7,698 bases of DNA, from assembly GCA_029883145.1 (NCBI GenBank), contig JAOUJR010000077.1, positions 1 to 7,698 on the forward strand, written 5' to 3'. Position numbers and translations under genes: made by a program. The notes below the pieces were generated by a model. It searched no databases and had not been told where the DNA came from. It saw only the letters and a program-made list of their open reading frames with translations. This DNA is from Nitrospirota bacterium. GTDB taxonomy: Bacteria > Nitrospirota > Thermodesulfovibrionia > Thermodesulfovibrionales > SM23-35. Every line of letters starts with the position of its first letter. The first letter of the stretch is position 1. Positions 1 through 5,632 of this stretch are shown here, piece by piece.

Positions 1-2228
1 GGATTGATGCTTCTTTAAAGGATATAGAGACTGCCATCCTTGCCAAAAATAACGACCTCCGCATTCTCAATGAAAAGAAAAACATATTTACGAACGAAAT
101 TTCCGCAAGCAGACAGAGAATCGAAGAACTGAGAGATTCACTATCGAGACTGAGAGAAGAATTCGCTTCATATTCATCGCGGCTTGAGTCTCTGAAGGAG
201 ATCGTCTTTGATCGGCCGACAAGGGAAATCCTTTCAGAGAATCCAGCGCTCGGCATCCTTGCGTCAATTTCAGATATTTTCGAAGTCGAAGCTGAATACG
301 AAAAGGCAATTGAGAGTGCTCTTTCAGAAAAAGTGAATTTGTTCATACTTTCATCATTTGACGACATTGAAATCGCGCTATCTTCCTTAAAGGAAAAGAG
401 TTTTGGCAGAACAGCCTTCATACCTATTAATCCCCCCTTCCCCCCCTTTAGTGAAGGGGGTCAGGGGGGATTTTCGGGTGAAGAGACAAATGTACCTAAA
501 GAAGTGATAGGGACAGCAATGAAATTCGTGAAAACTGAAGAGCAGTTCTCAGAAGTTGCAAAACGTCTTTTTGATGATGTCTTTATCGTCAAAGATCTGA
601 AAACAGCTTTTAATCTTATCACTGCAGGATATAACTCATTCTTTGTTACCCTTGATGGGGAAGTTGTAGAGCCTTCAGAAACAGTTATCGGAGGTGAGGT
701 CAAAGGCATCTTCAGGAGAAAAAGAGAGATAAAGGAACTTGAAGCCATCATATCAGATAAGAAGCACGTTATCAACCGGATGCAGGCTGAATTGAATACA
801 CTGCAACAAACGATCGAAAGAAAAAAATCAGATTTTAAAAATATCGAATCTTCCATTTTTGATATTGATAAAGAAATTCCGCTCTTAAGACATACAGCAG
901 AAAACCAGAGGGAAGAAAAGGATCGCATACAGAGAAAACTCGTTCTTCTCACCACAGAAATTGAGCAAATAATCATCGAAAAAGAATTGACAAAAAAGCT
1001 CATTACGGAGAAAGAGATTGAAGTTCAGTCTGTAGATTCCAAAAGGATTGACACGGAAGAAGGCAGTACATCTCTTCAAGATGAAATTACAAAGAGAAAG
1101 TCAGGACTTGAAATGCTCCGGACAGAGGTAACAGATCTCAGACTGACCATCACCTCTCTCAAAGAAAAGATAGAATCATCCGTAAAGGAGAAAGAAACTG
1201 TGTCAAAAGAGATTGAGGAAATTAACCAGAAAAAAGAGTTTTTATCATCAGAGATTTCCTCTGTAGAGGTGCGCATCTCCCAACGCGAAACAGAGATTGA
1301 AACTTATGAAGAAAAGATAAAATCACAGGTATCAGTTGCGGATACATTCAAGGCAGAGATATCAGCAAAAAAAGAGATAGTCGAGGCTGAAAACCAAGAA
1401 CTTCTTACTATAGAACATGAGTTAAAACTTTTAAGACAACAGATAGATACCATTATAGCAAGGGTATCAGAAATCGATGCGTACAGGGTTGAATATAAAC
1501 TCAAGATGGAAAACCTGTATGAAAATATACTCCGGAACTACGGATTAGCTGTCGATACCGTTGAGGTAGAACCTCTTACAATCGAAGATGAAAATCGGCT
1601 CACTGAACTCAAAGAAAAGGTTCAGGAACTCGGACCTGTAAACCTGGGCACGTTAGAAGAATATGAAGAACTGCGCACACGTTACGAATTCCTCACAAAG
1701 CAGCGGGAAGACCTCAACAGGTCTATTGAAGAGCTTGAGGAGGCGATCACAAAGATAAATAATACCACACGGAGAAAACTCAGAGAGGCATATGACGCGC
1801 TCAGGGAAAAATTCACTGAGGTATTCACGATACTCTTTGGCGGAGGCAGGGCAGACCTCATTATCACCGATGAAGGAAATATTCTTGAGACAGGCATTGA
1901 CATCATCGCACAACCTCCCGGGAAAAGATTGCAGAATATAAGTCTTCTCTCCGGTGGTGAAAAGACACTCACCGCATTATCGTTGCTTTTTGCAAGCTTT
2001 TTGATTAAACCAACGCCCCTTTGTATCCTGGACGAGGCAGACTCTACCCTTGATGAATCAAACACAGAAAAGTTTGCAAAGATGTTACAGGAACTCTCCA
2101 GAAATATTCAATTTATTGTGGTAACCCATAACAGAACCACCATGAGCATCGCTGACAATATATATGGAATCACTATGGAGGAGGCTGGAATCTCTAAAGT
2201 AATATCCATGCAACTTGTTGAAGCATAG
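1..2228 (+). CDS. smc: Chromosome segregation protein SMC, C-terminal 741 residues (5' end outside window)
   Basis: SMC forms the ATP-driven condensin-like dimer that organises and segregates the nucleoid, with ScpA and ScpB. The frame is open from base 3, so the ATG at 333 is internal. About 450 residues (N-terminal Walker A head and first coiled-coil arm) must lie upstream, judging by the usual length near 1,170-1,200. Visible residues 1-80 end the first arm. About 80-235 are the hinge (EYEKAIESAL, GRTAFIPI, VTLDGEVVEP, VIGGEV), and about 240-520 the return coiled coil rich in E, K and I. The C-terminal head follows, with VNLGTLEEYEEL near 546, the ABC signature LSGGEK at 649-654 (bases 1947-1964), and Walker B with catalytic Asp-Glu at 677-678 followed by the D-loop STLDES. 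The His-switch region reads VVTHN. The stop is TAG. An in-frame palindromic element at 429-473 extends a hinge loop. Family assignment is near certain; the full length is inferred. Confidence 0.97.
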   Translation, partial: IDASLKDIETAILAKNNDLRILNEKKNIFTNEISASRQRIEELRDSLSRLREEFASYSSRLESLKEIVFDRPTREILSENPALGILASISDIFEVEAEYEKAIESALSEKVNLFILSSFDDIEIALSSLKEKSFGRTAFIPINPPFPPFSEGGQGGFSGEETNVPKEVIGTAMKFVKTEEQFSEVAKRLFDDVFIVKDLKTAFNLITAGYNSFFVTLDGEVVEPSETVIGGEVKGIFRRKREIKELEAIISDKKHVINRMQAELNTLQQTIERKKSDFKNIESSIFDIDKEIPLLRHTAENQREEKDRIQRKLVLLTTEIEQIIIEKELTKKLITEKEIEVQSVDSKRIDTEEGSTSLQDEITKRKSGLEMLRTEVTDLRLTITSLKEKIESSVKEKETVSKEIEEINQKKEFLSSEISSVEVRISQRETEIETYEEKIKSQVSVADTFKAEISAKKEIVEAENQELLTIEHELKLLRQQIDTIIARVSEIDAYRVEYKLKMENLYENILRNYGLAVDTVEVEPLTIEDENRLTELKEKVQELGPVNLGTLEEYEELRTRYEFLTKQREDLNRSIEELEEAITKINNTTRRKLREAYDALREKFTEVFTILFGGGRADLIITDEGNILETGIDIIAQPPGKRLQNISLLSGGEKTLTALSLLFASFLIKPTPLCILDEADSTLDESNTEKFAKMLQELSRNIQFIVVTHNRTTMSIADNIYGITMEEAGISKVISMQLVEA
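429..473. repeat. C-run/G-run palindromic element inserted in frame in the smc hinge
   Basis: The left arm at 429-448 reads AATCCCCCCTTCCCCCCCTT. The right arm at 454-472, reverse-complemented, reads AATCCCCCCTGACCCCCTT, so the two arms fold into a long GC hairpin around a loop of about 5 bases. The element spans 15 codons, keeps the smc frame and translates as NPPFPPFSEGGQGGF. From memory, this peptide-like signature recurs in many unrelated predicted bacterial proteins and marks an intergenic-type repeat rather than a protein family. It lies directly after GRTAFIPI, where SMC hinges normally run on through a short variable loop. That it arrived as an insertion is inference; the palindrome and frame are directly visible. 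Confidence 0.85.
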
Positions 2229-2289
2229 TCCTTTATGTTGGCATGTACGTGTCCTAAACATTATGGAAATTTATTGATTTTATCATTAA

Positions 2290-2334
2290 GATTGCTTCGT
2301 CGTCCCGAAAGAGTTCGGGACTCCTCGCAATGAC
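2290..2334 (-). repeat. Short interspersed palindromic repeat, copy 1 (with nested hairpin)
   Basis: Read on the minus strand this unit begins GTCATTGCGAGG and ends GAAGCAATCT. Its centre holds a perfect 8-bp stem with a 4-base loop (GTCCCGAA at 2302-2309, TTCGGGAC at 2314-2321). It shares both ends, but not the middle, with the unit at 2357-2390. Units with these ends are, from memory, widespread interspersed repeats in Nitrospirota, deltaproteobacterial and some other genomes. It sits in the smc-glcD spacer and is non-coding here. Confidence 0.8.
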
Positions 2335-2356
2335 ATTGAAAAAAGCGATATTGTCT

Positions 2357-2390
2357 GTCATTGCGAGGTCGCATCGACCGAAGCAATCTC
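2357..2390 (+). repeat. Short interspersed palindromic repeat, copy 2 (inverted relative to copy 1)
   Basis: The plus strand starts GTCATTGCGAGG and ends GAAGCAATCTC, matching the ends of the unit at 2290-2334 in the opposite orientation; the middle is shorter (TCGCATCGACC). The two copies are 22 bases apart, so a transcript reading from smc could fold them into one long hairpin of about 100 nt. There is no trailing T-run, so it is not a standard intrinsic terminator. Confidence 0.8.
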
Positions 2391-2416
2391 GTATTTTGGA
2401 GCAACAATAACGCAAG

Positions 2417-3778
2417 ATGAGCCAGATATTAGACGCATTACCACACATAAAAATATCCACAGACCCTGAGGACCTCATTTGCTATGGCTTCGATGCCTCA
2501 GGAATCGAGATACATCCTTCTGCTGTTGCCTGGCCTTCTACTACTCACGATGTGGTAAAGATCATGAAATATGCCTATGAAAACAGTATCCCTGTTGTGC
2601 CTCGTGGTGCAGGTACAGGCATGACAGGTGGTGCAGTACCATCAAAAGGGGCACTGATACTCAGCCTCGAGAAAATGAATAGAATTCTCGAAATAGACTC
2701 TGAAAACCTCAATGTCCTCTGTGAGCCTGGTGTAATAAACGGTAAACTCCAGCATGAACTTGAAAAGAGTGGACTTTTCTATCCACCTGACCCTGCAAGT
2801 ATGAACTTCTGCACCATAGGCGGGAATGTTGCAGAAAATGCAGGTGGTCCAAGGGCATTAAAATATGGTGTCACAAGGGATTATGTTATGGAACTTGAGT
2901 CGGTATTACCTGATGGAGAGATAATAACCACGGGGGTGAGAACACCCAAAGGTGTTGTTGGTTATGACCTCACAAGGCTTTTTGTCGGCTCAGAAGGAAC
3001 ACTATCTGTTTTTACAAAGATACGATTAAAGGCACTCCCTCTTCCCGAAGAGGTGGTCACATTACTTGCCATTTTTAATAATATTGAATCATCAGGCAAA
3101 GCGGTAACAAATATAATTTCCTCAAAGATAATCCCGAGGACACTCGAATTCATGGACAGTGAGGCCATCGCCGCTGTAGAGAATTTCAAGCCTGTAGGGC
3201 TTCCTAAAGATGTTGCGGCGATACTTCTCATAGAGCTTGACGGACACCCCTCAGCAATAACAAAGGAGGCAGAAAAGATAGTCGAGATATGCGAGCATCT
3301 TGGTGCTGAGATAAAAATGGCAGAAGATGAGGATGCAAGAAACAAACTATGGACAGCAAGGCGAGCATTATCACCTGCCCTTTATCACATCGCGCCTACA
3401 AAGATAAATGAAGATATTGTCGTTCCAAGAAACAAAATTCCCGAGATGCTTAACCGCTTAAGGAAATTATCAGAGGAAAGCGGGGTGAAGATAGTAAATT
3501 TTGGCCATGCAGGCGATGGGAATATTCATGTCAATATCATGGTTGACAGGAAAAATGAGGAAGAATACAAAAAAGGATTAGAGCTTGTTTCTCAGATATT
3601 TAAGAATACCCTTGAACTCGGCGGCACCATCTCAGGCGAACACGGCGTCGGTCTTACAAAATTAGGTTATATTGAAATGGAGATACCCAAATCAGAGATC
3701 GAAATTATGAAGTCTATAAAAAAGGTGTTTGACCCAAAAAATATCCTCAACCCAGGAAAAATTTTCCCTCCTTCATGA
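2417..3778 (+). CDS. glcD: GlcD-like FAD-linked oxidase (glycolate/D-lactate dehydrogenase family)
   Basis: This is a 453-residue flavoprotein of the GlcD/D-lactate dehydrogenase family, which oxidises 2-hydroxy acids to 2-oxo acids and passes electrons to partner Fe-S proteins or quinone. The PCMH-type FAD-binding domain covers about residues 35-215: PRGAGTGMTGG at 62-72, YPPDPAS and TIGGNVAENAGG at about 122-144, and GYDLTRLFVGSEG at 182-194. The C-terminal FAD-oxidase domain carries NFGHAGDGNIHVN at 361-373 and SGEHGVG at 406-412, with the usual ending DPKNILNPGKIFP. Length is typical and no residue looks missing. The start is fixed by a TAA at 2408 just upstream. The only Shine-Dalgarno candidate, GGAG at 2398-2401, is 15 bases away and weak, perhaps because a repeat landed close by. 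No GlcE or GlcF partner is seen. Substrate (glycolate, D-lactate or another hydroxy acid) cannot be decided from sequence alone. Confidence 0.93.
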   Translation: MSQILDALPHIKISTDPEDLICYGFDASGIEIHPSAVAWPSTTHDVVKIMKYAYENSIPVVPRGAGTGMTGGAVPSKGALILSLEKMNRILEIDSENLNVLCEPGVINGKLQHELEKSGLFYPPDPASMNFCTIGGNVAENAGGPRALKYGVTRDYVMELESVLPDGEIITTGVRTPKGVVGYDLTRLFVGSEGTLSVFTKIRLKALPLPEEVVTLLAIFNNIESSGKAVTNIISSKIIPRTLEFMDSEAIAAVENFKPVGLPKDVAAILLIELDGHPSAITKEAEKIVEICEHLGAEIKMAEDEDARNKLWTARRALSPALYHIAPTKINEDIVVPRNKIPEMLNRLRKLSEESGVKIVNFGHAGDGNIHVNIMVDRKNEEEYKKGLELVSQIFKNTLELGGTISGEHGVGLTKLGYIEMEIPKSEIEIMKSIKKVFDPKNILNPGKIFPPS

Positions 3779-3805
3779 TCGCAATGATACCTCAGCTTTC
3801 TGGAA

Positions 3806-4297
3806 TTATCCTACCTGCAGATATATAACAAGATGTTTTTGTTCAGGCGTCTCAACAGCACCTGGAATATATTGACGAATCCAGTTGATGGCCTCTTCAC
3901 CCGATAGAGAGAAAATTTTCTTAGCAAGACAGGCAGCGAACATACCTGTTCTTCCAATTCCAGCAGAACAATGAATAGCAATGTGGTGGCCTCTTCGAGC
4001 AAGTTCACAGGTAATTTCAAGGGCACTTTTATAATCTTCTAATTCTTCTGTTGAGGGTATGCTGAAATCCCGAACAGGCAAATAGATAACCTTAAATCCC
4101 TCTTGCAGATAGAGACTGCGCAGATTTCGTCCTGCCTTTAGTAGACACTCATTATCTTCTGCAAGAAGAACAATGACAGAAATCTTCTTTTCCTTGAATT
4201 CGAAATAAGACTTCCCTTCCGGGTCGTAACTGCCAAAAGGCATTGGACTCCTGAAAATGTTTCCTGGCAGACCGAATGGTAACTCTGTGAGACTCAT
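3806..4297 (-). CDS. Dual-specificity / tyrosine protein phosphatase-like protein
   Basis: This is a 163-residue cysteine phosphatase. The P-loop HCSAGIGRTG holds the CX5R signature, with nucleophile Cys110 and phosphate-binding Arg116. Asp77 in LPVRDFSIP fits the general-acid loop, and ETPEQ (Gln153) fits the late loop that positions water. All key residues are present, so it should be active on phosphoprotein or another phosphoester. The size matches a single compact DSP domain; there is no signal peptide or membrane segment, so it is cytoplasmic. The first 35 residues (FGLPGNIFRSPMPFGSYDP) resemble the entry strand of bacterial DSP-like enzymes. The Shine-Dalgarno is poor (an AAGAAG some 14 bases upstream of the ATG), suggesting translation coupled to the small gene ending at 4335, 37 bases away. 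It converges on glcD across a 27-base gap with no obvious terminator. Substrate unknown. Confidence 0.9.
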   Translation of the reverse strand: MSLTELPFGLPGNIFRSPMPFGSYDPEGKSYFEFKEKKISVIVLLAEDNECLLKAGRNLRSLYLQEGFKVIYLPVRDFSIPSTEELEDYKSALEITCELARRGHHIAIHCSAGIGRTGMFAACLAKKIFSLSGEEAINWIRQYIPGAVETPEQKHLVIYLQVG

Positions 4298-4334
4298 AAG
4301 TAGAATATTGTCTTCTTAAAATATAATAATACTC

Positions 4335-4493
4335 TCAGCCGAGCCATTTATAGATATCTTTAAGTTTTCTTTCTGCGTCATTAGGTTTTTGAGAAACACC
4401 CAAGAAATCTGCCATAGCCTTTAGAACCTTCTTGAGCGCCTTAATAGGTCGATGCGTTTCTTCAACTATTTTCTTATCTTCACGATTTGCCAT
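4335..4493 (-). CDS. Small basic helical protein of unknown function
   Basis: I do not recognise this protein. The ATG at 4493 gives 52 residues (MANREDKKIVEETHRPIK...). It is preferred because GAAGGA lies 9 bases upstream. An in-frame ATG at 4526 would give 63 residues and has only a close-set GGAAG, but cannot be excluded. The protein is rich in Lys and Glu. Its middle (IKALKKVLKAMADFLGV) could form an amphipathic helix, and a second helix precedes the ending IYKWLG. There are no Cys residues, signal peptide or membrane segment. It lies 37 bases before the phosphatase on the same strand, so the two may be co-transcribed. A good ribosome binding site and non-overlap with any gene support it being real; function is unknown. 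Confidence 0.6.
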   Translation of the reverse strand: MANREDKKIVEETHRPIKALKKVLKAMADFLGVSQKPNDAERKLKDIYKWLG

Positions 4494-4592
4494 AAGGCTG
4501 TATCCTTCATGTTCATTTTTCTTCATAGGACTTCCAAAAAGTTATTCACCTCTATTTCCTATTTATCTCTATTGAATCAAGAATGTCTGGTA

Positions 4593-4685
4593 TCAGTGTA
4601 TGAAAAGCTTTCTGTCTTTTATATCTGTAGCGTATTTTACGAAGGGGTCCTGAATGGAATGTCTTTCATTGTCTCTCTTTCTCAT
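4593..4685 (-). pseudogene. 30-codon frame overlapping the nucleotidyltransferase stop; possible HEPN remnant
   Basis: An ATG overlaps the stop of the MNT gene (ATGA, 4-base overlap), the arrangement usual for MNT-HEPN pairs. It runs only 30 codons (starts MRKRDNERHSIQD, ends DRKLFIH). HEPN partners of MNT proteins are about 100-140 residues. A different frame just downstream reads PDILDSIEINRK, reminiscent of the N-terminal helix of HEPN proteins (roughly DILDSIEKIE). I read this as a possible frameshifted and truncated HEPN gene, but the match is short and could be chance. Confidence 0.3.
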
Positions 4686-4975
4686 ATATAGACGACTTCC
4701 TTAAGGATATGTTTCCCGATATATGGTTTCAAGGCACCCTTGGTAACAAGGTCAACCTTAGTCCCAAGAATGCCCTCAAGATACTCCTCCAGTCTTAGAA
4801 ACTCAAAGAAATCAGGGGTTCTTTTGAACTCTACTAAAATATCAATATCGCTTTTTTTCTTCTGCCCGCCTCTGACACATGAGCCAAAAACCCCAATTTC
4901 TTTTACTTTGTACTGAGACTTCAGTATGTCAATGTATCAAGCGATAATATTTTTTATCCTGTCAAGAGTGTTCAT
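4682..4975 (-). pseudogene. MNT-type nucleotidyltransferase, interrupted by in-frame TGA
   Basis: This is a 98-codon minimal nucleotidyltransferase of the MntA/MNT family, which in MNT-HEPN pairs acts as antitoxin by adding AMP to the HEPN toxin. The diagnostic region is intact: VFGSCVRG (the GSxxRG loop), then SDIDILVEF with the metal-binding Asp pair, FEFLRLEEYLE, and TKVDLVTKGALKPYI ending in ILKEVVYI. Codon 13 is TGA (4937-4939). Other genes here end in TGA (glcD, and this gene itself), so it is a true stop. No good start codon follows it before the GSxxRG loop, so an intact protein is unlikely. The start codon and GAGGAG ribosome binding site, 6 bases upstream, are still perfect, which suggests recent loss, or a sequencing error. 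Length matches the family. The likely partner frame at 4593-4685 is only a fragment. Confidence 0.8.
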
Positions 4976-5010
4976 CTTTTACTCCTCATATACCAAAGTC
5001 TTTGACTCTA

Positions 5011-5039
5011 ATTTTACCTGTCATTAAGGTGAAATGCAA
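5011..5039 (-). promoter_or_regulatory. Candidate promoter of the MNT gene
   Basis: On the minus strand, TTGCAT (5034-5039) and TAAAAT (5011-5016) are 17 bases apart. The -10 matches consensus at 5 of 6, the -35 at only 3 of 6. The inferred start near 5004 leaves a leader of about 29 bases before the ATG at 4975. Confidence 0.4.
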
Positions 5040-5109
5040 AGATTTTGATAGCCATTTCTATACCTTGTCCTATCTACATTCCTACTTGAAGGGAATAGGA
5101 TCTGCTCCC

Positions 5110-5292
5110 TTAATCTTTACCCATTTCTAAGACCAATTGCTTTTCACATGTATCCCGTACCAGACCTCCAACTGTTAATACCCCGTATCTCCTGCATTTA
5201 TTGTTATCGCAATAAAAAATATTTAACTGAGGAATAGAAATTTTCTTGAGATCCTGAATACAGTCTACACACAATAACTTTTCAACAGTCAT
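5110..5292 (-). CDS. Small protein with two Cys pairs, zinc-ribbon-like
   Basis: This is a 60-residue protein with CVDC (Cys8, Cys11) and CDNNKC (Cys28, Cys33), spaced like a four-Cys metal site; a fifth Cys49 lies near the end. The segment YCDNNKCRRYGVLTVGG resembles the second knuckle and following strand of small zinc ribbons, whose members often bind nucleic acid or protein partners. There is no signal peptide or membrane segment. The start is well fixed: AAGGAGG (5301-5307) sits 8 bases upstream, and a good promoter lies at 5324-5352. A short AAGGGA/TCCCTT hairpin (5089-5111) overlaps the stop codon but lacks a T-run. The protein is transcribed alone, then the MNT gene follows after 134 bases. 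Metal binding is inference; no family was recognised. Confidence 0.75.
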   Translation of the reverse strand: MTVEKLLCVDCIQDLKKISIPQLNIFYCDNNKCRRYGVLTVGGLVRDTCEKQLVLEMGKD

Positions 5293-5300
5293 AATTGATA

Positions 5301-5307
5301 CCTCCTT
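5301..5307 (-). promoter_or_regulatory. Strong ribosome binding site of the Cys-pair small protein
   Basis: AAGGAGG on the minus strand, 8 bases from the ATG at 5292. A near-perfect anti-16S match, and the main support that this short frame is translated. Confidence 0.85.
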
Positions 5308-5323
5308 ATTGATTTATGATTGT

Positions 5324-5352
5324 AATCTATGCCTAACATTAAAACATGTCAA
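5324..5352 (-). promoter_or_regulatory. Sigma70-type promoter of the Cys-pair small protein
   Basis: On the minus strand a perfect -35 TTGACA (5347-5352) and -10 TAGATT (5324-5329) are separated by exactly 17 bases. The inferred start near 5317 gives a 25-base leader to the ATG. No operator-like palindrome is evident beside it. Confidence 0.7.
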
Positions 5353-5567
5353 CCGCTTATTTCAGGAGGCATTCTTTAAAATTTTGGAGATTTTCTCTGG
5401 TTGTTTGTTACACCTACTTATCCGCAACTGCGAGAGAAGTGGAGTTTTAATGATTGCTTCATCAAATGCACAAGGCTGTTGATATTCAAAAGATGCTTAG
5501 TACAACCACAAATCAATGTTTTTTGTGTAGTGTATTAGTAAAGATTTTTGATTTTTAATCATCAACA

Positions 5568-5601
5568 AAAAAAGGGTGAAGTATTGCTCTCGCCCTTTTT
5601 T
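5568..5601 (-). terminator. Intrinsic terminator of the octaheme cytochrome gene
   Basis: AAAAAAGGGTGA (5568-5579) pairs with TCGCCCTTTTTT (5590-5601), including one G-U pair, around a 10-base loop. T-runs flank both sides, so it can work in both directions, but the only gene reading into it is the minus-strand cytochrome, whose stop lies 31 bases upstream. Confidence 0.9.
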
Positions 5602-5632
5602 GTATTTTCCAAAAACGCGTTAGTAATCTTTT

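Larger units (their letters stand above)
5293..5632. other. 340-bp spacer between the Cys-pair protein and the octaheme cytochrome
   Basis: No gene is supported here. Starting at 5293 it holds the ribosome binding site and promoter of the Cys-pair gene, then about 200 AT-rich bases (5353-5560) in which I see no frame, repeat or RNA fold worth naming. It ends with the intrinsic terminator at 5568-5601 that serves the cytochrome gene. Confidence 0.6.

Noticed and set aside
429..472. C-run/G-run palindrome as an intrinsic terminator or CRISPR-like repeat
   Set aside because: It lies in the middle of an intact smc frame, has no T-run and occurs once, so neither reading fits.
461..1003. 180-codon minus-strand open frame
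   Set aside because: It is antisense to smc coiled-coil sequence, has low-complexity Ser/Phe-rich translation caused by the Glu/Lys codons opposite, and overlaps the repeat element.
1682..2065. 127-codon minus-strand open frame
   Set aside because: It lies opposite the SMC ATPase head, whose motifs are unambiguous on the plus strand; the antisense frame is a shadow.
2254..2478. 74-codon minus-strand open frame across the smc-glcD spacer
   Set aside because: Most of it is translated interspersed repeat and it overlaps the start of glcD; no ribosome binding site was noticed and the translation looks like repeat-derived junk.
2962..3345. 127-codon minus-strand open frame
   Set aside because: It is antisense to glcD, whose FAD-domain motifs run through the same bases.
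4452..4691. 79-codon plus-strand open frame
   Set aside because: It overlaps the small basic gene and the possible HEPN remnant on the other strand, is rich in Phe, Ser and Leu, and matches nothing I recognise.
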